Origin: Lachnospiraceae bacterium
GTDB taxonomy: Bacteria > Bacillota > Clostridia > Lachnospirales > Lachnospiraceae
DNA: 64,000 nt
Assembly: GCA_019423745.1 (NCBI GenBank)
Contig: JAHZAV010000001.1
Span: 1-64,000 of the forward strand
Direction: 5' to 3'
The stretch's first letter is position 1. Each line of letters opens with the position of its first letter. Both the position numbers and the translations under genes were made by a program. Positions 9,116-16,892 of this stretch are shown here, in pieces. The notes beneath the pieces were generated by a model. That model did not search any database. It worked only from the letters and a program-made list of their open reading frames with translations, and was not told where the DNA came from.

Positions 9116-10240
9116 ATGGAGAAATCAAAAGTTTATTTTACAGATCTTCGTGCGCTTCCTGGGACAAATCTTCCGGGAAAACTGAAAAAATTAGTGAAAA
9201 AAGCAGGAATTGGAGAAATTGATTTTGAAAAGAAGATGGTTGCTATCAAAATTCATTTTGGTGAACCGGGCAATCTGTCTTTTCTTCGTCCCAATTATGC
9301 GAAAGCAGTTGCGGATGTAGTAAAAGAGTTAGGGGGAAGACCTTTCCTGACGGATTGTAATACATTGTACGTGGGACGGCGCAAAGATGCATTAGAGCAT
9401 TTAAGCGCTGCTTATGAAAATGGATTCAATATTCTTTCTACAGGCTGCCACATTATTATTGCAGATGGATTAAAGGGGACAGATGAAGTTTATGTTCCGG
9501 TAGAAGGAGGAGAACTTGTTCAGGAAGCAAAGATTGGACGGGCTGTTATGGATGCGGATGTTTTCATAAGCCTGAATCATTTTAAGGGACATGAGGCAAC
9601 CGGATTTGGTGGCGCACTGAAAAATATCGGAATGGGATGCGGAAGCCGCGCCGGGAAAATGGAGCAGCACAATAGCGGAAAGCCTACCGTAGATAGAGAA
9701 CATTGTGTGGGATGCAAAGTCTGTTCCAAAAACTGTGCGCATGGAGCTATATCCTTCCCAGAGAATAAAGCCTCTATTGATCATGAAAAATGCGTTGGAT
9801 GCGGACGATGTCTGGGAGCATGCAATTTTGATGCGATTTACAATGAGAACAGTTCTGCTGTGAAGGAACTGGATATGAAGATTGCAGAATATTCCAAGGC
9901 AGTTATCGATGGACGTCCAAATTTCCATATCAATCTTGTTATAGATGTGTCACCGTACTGTGACTGTCATGCAGAGAATGATCTTCCGATTCTTCCGGAT
10001 ATTGGTATGTTTGCAAGCTTTGACCCGGTTGCCTTGGATCAGGCCTGTGCAGATGCATGTAATGCACAGCAGCCGATTCCGGGAAGTCTTTTGGATGACA
10101 ATATGCATGCCAGCGGTTTCTGTGATCATCACGATCACTTTATAAATACTACACCGGAAAGTGAGTGGAAAACTTGTCTGGAACACGCTGAAAAAATTGG
10201 TATCGGAACCAGAGAGTATGAGCTTATTGAAGTAAAATAG
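9116..10240 (+). CDS. DUF362 protein with 2[4Fe-4S] ferredoxin domain
   Basis: Predicted cytosolic iron-sulfur protein of 374 residues. The N-terminal and C-terminal parts belong to DUF362 (IKIHFGEPGNLSFLRP, FISLNHFKGHEATGFGGALK). Between them is a bacterial ferredoxin insertion with two four-cysteine motifs, CVGCKVCSKNCAHG (about 197-210) and CVGCGRCLGACNF (about 226-238). These can ligate two [4Fe-4S] clusters. The histidine-rich tail (FCDHHDHF) may bind metal. The biochemical role of the family is not established; an electron-transfer role is an inference. AAGGAGAAA ribosome binding site. Confidence 0.9.
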   Translation: MEKSKVYFTDLRALPGTNLPGKLKKLVKKAGIGEIDFEKKMVAIKIHFGEPGNLSFLRPNYAKAVADVVKELGGRPFLTDCNTLYVGRRKDALEHLSAAYENGFNILSTGCHIIIADGLKGTDEVYVPVEGGELVQEAKIGRAVMDADVFISLNHFKGHEATGFGGALKNIGMGCGSRAGKMEQHNSGKPTVDREHCVGCKVCSKNCAHGAISFPENKASIDHEKCVGCGRCLGACNFDAIYNENSSAVKELDMKIAEYSKAVIDGRPNFHINLVIDVSPYCDCHAENDLPILPDIGMFASFDPVALDQACADACNAQQPIPGSLLDDNMHASGFCDHHDHFINTTPESEWKTCLEHAEKIGIGTREYELIEVK

Positions 10241-10272
10241 TAAAAATCTGTTTTGGCGGAATGTGAAAACTT

Positions 10273-10307
10273 AAATAATGACGTCGGTGTATCCGGCGTC
10301 ATTATTT
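10273..10307 (+). terminator. Hairpin terminator after the DUF362 gene
   Basis: A 15-base stem (10273-10287 with 10293-10307, one G-T pair) with a 5-base loop follows the gene by 32 bases. The 3' side is AT-rich but lacks a long T run, so termination strength is uncertain. Confidence 0.65.
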
Positions 10308-10368
10308 ATATGAAAGATTTTTACAGACATGACAAATTTAACATATTTTATGAGGATAAATTTGTACC

Positions 10369-10397
10369 TTTACTTTTAGAAAATTCATTGGTATACT
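10369..10397 (+). promoter_or_regulatory. Sigma-A promoter of cstA
   Basis: TTTACT (10369-10374), 17-base spacer, TATACT (10392-10397), about 55 bases before the chosen cstA start. Confidence 0.65.
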
Positions 10398-10452
10398 ATT
10401 CAGTTGTGTAAAAATATAAGGAAATGAGAAAATGGGAAAAGGAGGAATTTAT

Positions 10453-11928
10453 ATGATCACTTTCATCATTGGCCTGGCAATTCTTTTTGTGGGAGCAGCG
10501 CTCTACGGAAAGTTCTGCGAAAAAGTATTTGGTCCTGACGACAGGAAAACACCTGCCTACACAAAACAGGACGGAGTCGACTATGTTCCTATGAAGGAAT
10601 GGAAAAACAGTCTGATCAATCTTTTGAATATTGCAGGCACCGGACCGATTTTGGGACCTATTCAGGGTATTTTATTTGGTCCGATTGCATTTATCACAAT
10701 TCCTATCGGGAATATCATAGGCGGTGCAATGCATGACTACTTTTCTGGTATGATCTGTCTGCGAGATGGGGGTACACAGATGCCAGATATGATTCGCCGG
10801 TATAGCAATAAAGGTGTATATACGGTATATCAGATTTTTTGCAGCTTACTTCTTCTTTTGGTAGGTGCGGTATTTATTTATACACCTGGAGATATTGCGG
10901 CAACGCAGGTGTTTGGATTTGACGGAAAAGCGACTTCTGTATCTACATGGGTTATTTATGGAATCATTTTCCTTTACTACCTGATTGCGACGGTATTTCC
11001 TATCGATAAGATTATCGGACGCATTTATCCGGTTTTTGGCGCGATTCTTCTGTTTTCTGCAATTGGAGTATTTATTGCTCTTTTTGTAAAAGGCTATCCT
11101 TTGATTGAACTGTGGGATAACTGGAATGGCGTACTGGTGCCTTATGGAGATTATTTTAGTGTAAACCATTTTGTCCCGATTTTCTTTATTACAGTAGCTT
11201 GTGGTATTTTATCTGGATTTCATTCCACACAGACAGCAATTATTTCGCGTACTATGAAAAGCGAGCGGCAGGGACGTATGACTTTCTACAATATGATGAT
11301 TCTGGAAGGATTCATTGCAATGGTATGGGCTGCAGGAGCCATGGGAGCATACAACCTTGGACTTCAGGCGGCGGATGCATCTTTAGCAACAGCAACCATT
11401 GGTGTTATCTGTAAAGATGTTCTTGGAAATGTAGGCGGTATCATTGCTTTAGTGGGAGTCATTGTGCTTCCAATTACTTCTGGAGATACTGCGCTTCGTT
11501 CTCTTAGAATGGCAATTGCAGATGCCTTCCATCTGGATCAGACAAATGTAAAAAAACGTTTGTCACTGGCGGCTGTGATTTTTGCTCTTGTGGCAGTAAT
11601 TCTTATATTTGCAAAGAGTAATGCGGATGGTTTCAATATTTTGTGGCGTTATTTTGCCTGGTCAAATCAGACATTATCTTTGTTTGCATTTCTTGGAATT
11701 GCAGTCTGGATGTTTGAGAACAATAAGGCTAAATTTGTCTGGATGCCGTTGATTCCAGGTACATGGTATGCCTTTGTTACAATTACATATATCGTAAACG
11801 CAAAAATTGGTTTCAACGTACCATGGGGCGCAGCATATATTATTGGCGCTGCTGCAGCAATTATTTATGCAGGCGTAATTATCTGGTATGGTAAAAAGCG
11901 TGCTTCACAGAAGGTATTCATTAAGTAA
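10453..11928 (+). CDS. cstA: Carbon starvation protein CstA family transporter
   Basis: Polytopic membrane transporter of the CstA family, 491 residues, with roughly 13-15 hydrophobic segments. Family members import peptides or pyruvate. Recognisable are the N-terminal GPILGPIQGILFGP, the conserved FHSTQTAIISRTM and the TSGDTALRSLRM motif. Length matches the shorter Firmicute form rather than the 700-residue E. coli CstA. I place the start at ATG 10453, which has AAAGGAGGA 7 bases upstream; an in-frame ATG at 10432 has none. It is a single-gene unit with its own promoter and terminator. Confidence 0.92.
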   Translation: MITFIIGLAILFVGAALYGKFCEKVFGPDDRKTPAYTKQDGVDYVPMKEWKNSLINLLNIAGTGPILGPIQGILFGPIAFITIPIGNIIGGAMHDYFSGMICLRDGGTQMPDMIRRYSNKGVYTVYQIFCSLLLLLVGAVFIYTPGDIAATQVFGFDGKATSVSTWVIYGIIFLYYLIATVFPIDKIIGRIYPVFGAILLFSAIGVFIALFVKGYPLIELWDNWNGVLVPYGDYFSVNHFVPIFFITVACGILSGFHSTQTAIISRTMKSERQGRMTFYNMMILEGFIAMVWAAGAMGAYNLGLQAADASLATATIGVICKDVLGNVGGIIALVGVIVLPITSGDTALRSLRMAIADAFHLDQTNVKKRLSLAAVIFALVAVILIFAKSNADGFNILWRYFAWSNQTLSLFAFLGIAVWMFENNKAKFVWMPLIPGTWYAFVTITYIVNAKIGFNVPWGAAYIIGAAAAIIYAGVIIWYGKKRASQKVFIK

Positions 11929-11957
11929 GATATTAATGAAAAATATAAAAGGAGAAA

Positions 11958-11990
11958 AGGCAAGGCTTTTAATAGTCTTGTCTCTTTCTA
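11958..11990 (+). terminator. Probable terminator of cstA
   Basis: A 10-base stem with two G-T pairs (11958-11967 with 11974-11983), loop of six, followed by CTTTCTATAT. It lies 30 bases after cstA. Confidence 0.55.
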
Positions 11991-12028
11991 TATAGTACAG
12001 CAGTTAAAATTTGGCGGAGGACAGAAGC

Positions 12029-13843
12029 ATGAATCTGATCAACATCGAACATATTAGTAAAATATACGGCGGGAAAAACATTTTTCGGGATGCATCTTTT
12101 GGGATACAACAGGGGGATAAGATTGGAATTGTAGGGATTAATGGAGCAGGAAAAACAACGCTTCTTAGAATGACAGCAGGACTGACAGAGCCGGATAAAG
12201 GGCAGATTGTCAGGCAAAATGGGTTAAAGATGGCCTATCTGTCCCAGATGCCGGAATTTGCCCCAGATGATACTGTGTTTTCTTATGCATTTTCAGGAAA
12301 TCAAGACAGTGACTGGAAAGTACAGAGTTATTTGACAAAACTGGGAATTACTGATTTTGAGTCCAGAATGGATACTTTGTCCGGTGGACAGAAAAAAAGA
12401 ACGGCCCTTGCCAAAGTGCTTTCGCAGCCCTTTGATGTGCTTCTTTTAGATGAGCCTACCAACCATTTGGATGAAGAAATGATTGTCTGGTTGGAGGATT
12501 ATCTGAAAGCTTTTCGCGGGACCATTCTTATGGTGACTCATGACCGATATTTCCTGGATAAAGTGACAACGAGAATTTTGGAAATCGATCAAGGGGCCTT
12601 GTATGGGTATGACGAGGATTATTCAGGGTTTCTGGAGCGCAAAGCAGAAAGACAGGAGATGGAGCTGGCGGCAGAGAGAAAAAGAAGAAGTGTATTGCGT
12701 ATGGAACTTGAATGGGCCAGCAGAGGATGCAGAGCCAGGACAACAAAGCAGAAGGCAAGACTTGACAGACTGGAAGCTTTAAAGGTGGGTAAGGGACCGG
12801 ATAAGGAGCCTAAGGCACAGATTGATTCTGTGGAAACCAGGATGGGAAAGAAAACGGTAGAGTTGTATGACATCAGTCATTCTTATGGGGCACAACAGTT
12901 GATACATGATTTTGGTTATATTTTTTTGAAAAATCAAAAAGTAGGAATTGTGGGACCTAATGGCTGTGGAAAGTCTACCCTTCTCAAAATTATCGCAGGG
13001 AAAATTCAGCCTGACAGCGGAAGAAGAGAAGTGGGTGAAACTGTAAAAATTGCGTATTTTTCACAGGAACTTCCTGAAATGAACAAGGACTGCCGTGTTA
13101 TTGATTATGTGAAAGAGATTGGAGAATATGTTCAGACAAAAGATGGGCGGATTACAGCATCACAAATGTTGGAACGTTTTTTGTTTACGCCGGATATGCA
13201 ATATGCTCCTATAGGAAAACTTTCCGGCGGGGAAAAGAAAAGGCTCTATTTACTGGGAATACTGCAGTCTAATCCCAACTTTCTGGTATTGGACGAGTGT
13301 ACGAATGATCTGGATATTCCTACAATGACCATTCTGGAAGATTATCTGTCCTCCTTTTCGGGGATTGTCGTAACTGTGTCTCACGACAGGTATTTTCTTG
13401 ATAATGTGGTGGACCGTATTCTTGCGTTTGAAGAAGATGGTATTCTACGTCAGTATGAGGGAGGATATACAGATTATATAGAGGCGAAAGGGGCTGATTC
13501 GAAAAAAGGGAAAGAAGAGCAGTCTGCCTGTATAAAAGATAAAAAAGCAGAAGCCGTCAGGCAATGGAAAGAAAATCGTCCCGTCAAACTGAAATTTAGT
13601 TATAAAGAGCAAAAAGAGTATGAGACGATTGACAGTGAAATCGCACGGTTGGAAGAACAAATTCGGACACTGGAAAAAGAAATGATGGAAAATGCTACGA
13701 ATTCACTGAGGCTTGGTGATCTGATGAAAGAAAAAGAACAGGCAGAAGAATTACTGGAAGAAAAGATGGAACGGTGGGTGTACTTAAATGATTTGGCCGA
13801 GAAAATTGAACGGCAGAACATGAAGTTGCCTGAAAACGCTTGA
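12029..13843 (+). CDS. ABC-F family ATPase, Uup-like
   Basis: Soluble twin-ATPase of the ABC-F class, which acts on ribosomes; some members are housekeeping and some protect against antibiotics. NBD1 shows Walker A GINGAGKTT (residues 36-44), LSGGQKKR and LLLDEPTNHLDE. NBD2 shows GPNGCGKST, LSGGEKKR and LVLDECTNDLD, where the usual proline after the catalytic glutamate is cysteine (residue 424). The last about 100 residues are a charged coiled coil, as in Uup. Length is 604 residues. Start is ATG 12029 with GGCGGAGG upstream; the TTG at 12011 is less likely. No transmembrane partner is nearby, as expected for ABC-F. Subtype beyond Uup-like is uncertain. Confidence 0.88.
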   Translation: MNLINIEHISKIYGGKNIFRDASFGIQQGDKIGIVGINGAGKTTLLRMTAGLTEPDKGQIVRQNGLKMAYLSQMPEFAPDDTVFSYAFSGNQDSDWKVQSYLTKLGITDFESRMDTLSGGQKKRTALAKVLSQPFDVLLLDEPTNHLDEEMIVWLEDYLKAFRGTILMVTHDRYFLDKVTTRILEIDQGALYGYDEDYSGFLERKAERQEMELAAERKRRSVLRMELEWASRGCRARTTKQKARLDRLEALKVGKGPDKEPKAQIDSVETRMGKKTVELYDISHSYGAQQLIHDFGYIFLKNQKVGIVGPNGCGKSTLLKIIAGKIQPDSGRREVGETVKIAYFSQELPEMNKDCRVIDYVKEIGEYVQTKDGRITASQMLERFLFTPDMQYAPIGKLSGGEKKRLYLLGILQSNPNFLVLDECTNDLDIPTMTILEDYLSSFSGIVVTVSHDRYFLDNVVDRILAFEEDGILRQYEGGYTDYIEAKGADSKKGKEEQSACIKDKKAEAVRQWKENRPVKLKFSYKEQKEYETIDSEIARLEEQIRTLEKEMMENATNSLRLGDLMKEKEQAEELLEEKMERWVYLNDLAEKIERQNMKLPENA

Positions 13844-13868
13844 CAAAGATATAGGAACTTGTTATTAT
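13840..13868 (+). promoter_or_regulatory. Strong sigma-A promoter of ilvN-ilvC
   Basis: Perfect TTGACA (13840-13845), 17-base spacer, TATTAT (13863-13868). The -35 hexamer overlaps the stop codon of the ABC-F gene. Transcription would start near 13875. Confidence 0.8.
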
Positions 13869-13870
13869 AA

Positions 13871-13894
13871 AAAAACAGAACGCACTCTGTTTTT
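13871..13894 (+). terminator. Small A/T-flanked hairpin, possible terminator of the ABC-F gene
   Basis: AAAAACAGA (13871-13879) pairs with TCTGTTTTT (13886-13894) around a 6-base loop. It coincides with the predicted start site of ilvN, so for ilvN transcripts the 5' arm would be largely missing. I therefore read it as the upstream gene's terminator. Confidence 0.5.
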
Positions 13895-13924
13895 GTAAAA
13901 AGAAAGAAAAGAGGTGCTTACAGT

Positions 13925-14467
13925 ATGAAACGAGTTTTTTCCTTGCTGGTAGATAATACAACAGGTGTATTGAGCCGTATATCAGGGTTGTTCAGTCGGA
14001 GAGGCTACAGTATCGACAGTATAACCGCAGGAGTAACTGCAGATTCCAGATTTACAAGAATCACAATTGTTGCAAGCGGTGATGAGCTGATTCTGTCACA
14101 GATTGAGAAACAGGTACGTAAGCTGGAAGATGTGATTGAAATTAAGGTGCTCAAGGAAGGAGAGTCTGTATACAGAGAACTGATTATGGTTAAGATCAGA
14201 GCAAATGCTTCCGAGAGAGCTGAGATAATCTCGTTGGCAGATATTTTCCGTGCCAAGGTAGTGGATGTGGAGAAGGAGTCGCTGATGCTTGAGTTAACCG
14301 GAAATCAGTCTAAGCTGGAGGCTTTTTTAAATCTTCTGGACGGGTATGAGATATTGGAACTTGCAAGGACCGGAATTACAGGACTTTCCAGAGGGATCAG
14401 GGATATAACCTGTATTGATGAAAATGGTCAGATACGTACATGGAGCCCGGAAGAGACAGATAGATAA
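13925..14467 (+). CDS. ilvN: Acetolactate synthase small (regulatory) subunit
   Basis: Regulatory subunit of acetohydroxyacid synthase, first common step of valine, leucine and isoleucine synthesis; it carries the valine feedback site. Residues 1-78 are an ACT domain (FSLLVDNTTGVLSRISGLFS and the RRGYSIDSITAG segment); the remainder is the second ACT-like domain typical of IlvN/IlvH. 180 residues is normal length. It is followed after 69 bases by ilvC. The catalytic ilvB is not adjacent, which is unusual because ilvB-ilvN are commonly paired. Confidence 0.93.
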   Translation: MKRVFSLLVDNTTGVLSRISGLFSRRGYSIDSITAGVTADSRFTRITIVASGDELILSQIEKQVRKLEDVIEIKVLKEGESVYRELIMVKIRANASERAEIISLADIFRAKVVDVEKESLMLELTGNQSKLEAFLNLLDGYEILELARTGITGLSRGIRDITCIDENGQIRTWSPEETDR

Positions 14468-14536
14468 AATACAGCAAGCTAAAGGTTTTTCCTTTAACAA
14501 ATATAAAAAGATATGAATAATTAGGAGGAATGCAAC

Positions 14537-15556
14537 ATGGCAGCAAGAATTTTTTACCAGGAAGACTGTAATATGGCAGCACTGGAAGGACAGAAAATCG
14601 CAATTATCGGATATGGAAGTCAGGGACATGCTCATGCATTGAACTTAAAGGAATCCGGATGCGACGTTATTATCGGACTTTATGAAGGAAGTAAATCCTG
14701 GGCAAAAGCAGAGGCACAGGGATTTCAGGTTTATACAGCAGCAGAAGCCGCAAAACAGGCTGATGTAATTATGATTTTGATTAACGACGAACTGCAGGCA
14801 GATATGTATAAAAAAGATATTGAGCCAAACCTTGAGGAAGGCAATATGCTGATGTTCGCTCATGGTTTTAATATCCATTTTGGATGTATTAAACCGCCGA
14901 AGAATGTAGATGTTACAATGATCGCTCCGAAAGCTCCAGGACATACTGTAAGAAGCGAATATCAGGCTGGAAAAGGAACTCCTTGTCTGATTGCTGTTGA
15001 GCAGGATGCAACAGGAAAAGCTTGGGATCGTGCACTGGCATATGGATTAGCGATCGGCGGAGCAAGAGCAGGACTTTTGGAGACTACATATCGCGTAGAG
15101 ACAGAGACAGACCTCTTTGGTGAGCAGGCTGTTCTGTGTGGCGGTGTATGTGCTCTGATGCAGGCAGGTTTTGAAACATTGACAGAGGCTGGATATGATC
15201 CGAGAAATGCATATTTTGAGTGTATCCATGAAATGAAACTGATCGTTGACCTGATTTACCAGAGTGGTTTTGAAGGAATGAGATATTCTATCTCCAATAC
15301 AGCCGAGTATGGTGACTACATCACAGGTCCAAAGATCATCACAGAAGATACAAAGAAAGCAATGAAGAAAATCCTTTCCGATATTCAGGATGGTACTTTT
15401 GCAAAAGACTTCTTAACAGATATGTCTGATGCAGGACGTCAGGTACATTTCAAAGCTATGAGAAAGCTGGCTAAAGAGCATCCGGCAGAGAAAGTTGGAC
15501 AGGAAATCAGAAAACTTTACAGCTGGAATGGTGAAGATAAACTGATTAACAACTAA
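14537..15556 (+). CDS. ilvC: Ketol-acid reductoisomerase (class I)
   Basis: Converts acetolactate or acetohydroxybutyrate to the dihydroxy acids using NADPH and Mg2+, second step of branched-chain amino acid synthesis. The Rossmann motif GYGSQGHAHALNL (about residues 24-36) binds the cofactor. The C-terminal knotted domain shows TETDLFGEQAVLCGG and FECIHEMKLIVDLIYQ with the metal-binding acidic residues. The length of 339 residues is class I. AGGAGGAA ribosome binding site. In an operon with ilvN and ended by a strong terminator. Confidence 0.97.
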   Translation: MAARIFYQEDCNMAALEGQKIAIIGYGSQGHAHALNLKESGCDVIIGLYEGSKSWAKAEAQGFQVYTAAEAAKQADVIMILINDELQADMYKKDIEPNLEEGNMLMFAHGFNIHFGCIKPPKNVDVTMIAPKAPGHTVRSEYQAGKGTPCLIAVEQDATGKAWDRALAYGLAIGGARAGLLETTYRVETETDLFGEQAVLCGGVCALMQAGFETLTEAGYDPRNAYFECIHEMKLIVDLIYQSGFEGMRYSISNTAEYGDYITGPKIITEDTKKAMKKILSDIQDGTFAKDFLTDMSDAGRQVHFKAMRKLAKEHPAEKVGQEIRKLYSWNGEDKLINN

Positions 15557-15562
15557 TTTATT

Positions 15563-15599
15563 AAAAAAGATACGTGTATTTTTACACGTATCTTTTTTT
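15563..15599 (+). terminator. Intrinsic terminator of ilvN-ilvC
   Basis: Perfect 16-base inverted repeat (15563-15578 and 15583-15598) around a TTTT loop, ending in a T run, starts 6 bases after the ilvC stop. The A run on the 5' side could let it work on both strands. Confidence 0.92.
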
Positions 15600-15640
15600 G
15601 AAATTTATCTGACAATAATGCATTTTGAGTTTGTTTGTGA

Positions 15641-15646
15641 TAAAAT
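15641..15646 (+). promoter_or_regulatory. Possible extended -10 promoter of the PRTase gene
   Basis: TGATAAAAT has the TGn extension before TAAAAT. No convincing -35 was found. Confidence 0.3.
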
Positions 15647-15728
15647 ATAAACAAAGATTATGGTGGGACGAAAAAAGGTGTCTGAATTAAGGTAATAAGT
15701 GAAAAAACAAAAAAGGGGGATTTTGATT

Positions 15729-16370
15729 ATGGACATTAAGTTTGAAGATTTGCGTTCCTGGAAAAATCCAAAAGCGCGAGTAAAAATTTTGAGAGGGCAT
15801 TTTGTAACAACTCATTCCCATGTTAATACTTACATTGATCTGTCAACAATAAAATCACGTTGTAATAACGCACGGGAGACGGCAAAAGTGTTGGCGGAAC
15901 CTTATCTTTCTTCCGTTGAAGTAGATACCATTGTCTGTTTAGATGGTATGGAAGTGGTAGGCACTTTTATAGCGGACATACTTTCCAGACCAGGAACTGT
16001 ATCTTTAAATAGTGACAAAAATATTTCGGTTGTTACACCAGAGTTGAATCAAATGGGACAGATGATGTTTAGAGATAACACAAAACGTATGATTGAAGGA
16101 CAGAAAATCCTTATAATTGCAGGTCTTATTACCACTGGAAAGACCATGATGCAGGCTATTGAAAGCGTTCTTTATTATGGCGGAAGGGTTAACGGTGTCT
16201 GTGCTGCTTTCAGTCAGGTATCCAAGGTGGCTGGAATGGATATCCATGCTGTATTTACTCAGAAAGATGTGACGGGTTATGAAAAATATGCGGATGGAGA
16301 TTGTCCTATGTGCGCAGCAGGACGGAAAGTGGATGCCTTTGTCAACAGTTTTGGACATTCCGTCATTTGA
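15729..16370 (+). CDS. PyrE-like phosphoribosyltransferase-family protein with altered PRPP loop
   Basis: Type I phosphoribosyltransferase fold, 213 residues. GHFVTTHSHVNTYIDLSTIK (residues 23-42) resembles the OPRTase N-terminal motif, and the beta-strand/loop KILIIAGLITTGKT (126-139) sits where the PRPP-binding signature should be. There the usual acidic pair (VDDV/I) is replaced by AGL, and the catalytic lysine loop of OPRTase is not evident. CPMC at 192-195 is an extra cysteine pair. It may therefore be a paralog with changed or regulatory function, although databases would probably label it orotate phosphoribosyltransferase. Start ATG 15729 has AGGGGGA upstream; the GTG at 15699 lacks a site. 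Monocistronic, ended by a shared terminator. Confidence 0.75.
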   Translation: MDIKFEDLRSWKNPKARVKILRGHFVTTHSHVNTYIDLSTIKSRCNNARETAKVLAEPYLSSVEVDTIVCLDGMEVVGTFIADILSRPGTVSLNSDKNISVVTPELNQMGQMMFRDNTKRMIEGQKILIIAGLITTGKTMMQAIESVLYYGGRVNGVCAAFSQVSKVAGMDIHAVFTQKDVTGYEKYADGDCPMCAAGRKVDAFVNSFGHSVI

Positions 16371-16391
16371 GTTTTGAATTTTAAAAATAAT

Positions 16392-16428
16392 AAAAAAGAC
16401 AACCACTGACGGTATGGTTGTCTTTTTT
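16392..16428. terminator. Bidirectional terminator between the PRTase gene and rpsT
   Basis: AAAAAAGACAACCA (16392-16405) and TGGTTGTCTTTTTT (16415-16428) form a 14-base perfect stem with a 9-base loop between convergent genes. Confidence 0.92.
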
Positions 16429-16444
16429 GTTTGTCATTTTATAA

Positions 16445-16708
16445 TTAAGCAATTCCGTTTACAGCTTTTGCTAAACGGGAAATCTTTCTGGCACATGTGT
16501 TCTTATGATATACACCTTTGCTTCCTGCTTTGTTGATTTCTACAGTAGCAATTTTCAGAGCTTCTGCAGCAGCAGCGGCATCTTTATTTGCAACAGCTGT
16601 TTCAACTTTCTTTACACAGGTTTTTACTTTAGATTTGATTGCCTTATTTCTAGCAGCCTTTGTTTCGTTTACTAAGATTCTTTTCTTAGCAGATTTGATG
16701 TTAGCCAA
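16445..16708 (-). CDS. rpsT: 30S ribosomal protein S20, TTG start
   Basis: Small-subunit protein binding 16S rRNA. The 87-residue product begins ANIKSAKKRILVNETKAARNK after the initiator and is rich in lysine and alanine, as expected for S20. I choose the TTG at 16708: GGAGGTG lies 5-7 bases upstream and the product matches the family's MANIKSAKKR start. The longer in-frame reading from 16723 would translate the ribosome binding site itself. A rare start codon for a highly expressed ribosomal protein fits with translational control. Single gene, opposite to its neighbours. Confidence 0.95.
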   Translation of the reverse strand: MANIKSAKKRILVNETKAARNKAIKSKVKTCVKKVETAVANKDAAAAAEALKIATVEINKAGSKGVYHKNTCARKISRLAKAVNGIA

Positions 16709-16754
16709 CTTGTCCACCTCCAAATAATACTATTTCGATGATATCGATTTCCGA

Positions 16755-16787
16755 TTCGTTAGAGCCGGACACGGACAGTCTAACGAA
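16755..16787 (-). promoter_or_regulatory. Inverted repeat in the rpsT leader
   Basis: TTCGTTAGA (16755-16763) and TCTAACGAA (16779-16787) form a perfect 9-base stem about 50-80 bases before the rpsT start. The 15-base loop contains GTCCG-type repeats. It is a candidate S20 autoregulatory element or operator; I do not recognise a named family. Confidence 0.5.
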
Positions 16788-16892
16788 ACATACTCATTCA
16801 TTTTATTCCAATGATTACGGGATGTCAATACATATTTCAGAAATATTTGTAAAAACTAGAAAGAAAAACAAGACTGAAATGAGGTTGCTAAA

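Noticed and set aside
13869..13924. T-box or leader-peptide attenuator before ilvN-ilvC
   Set aside because: The leader is only about 50 bases, has no T-box sequence and no branched-chain codon run.
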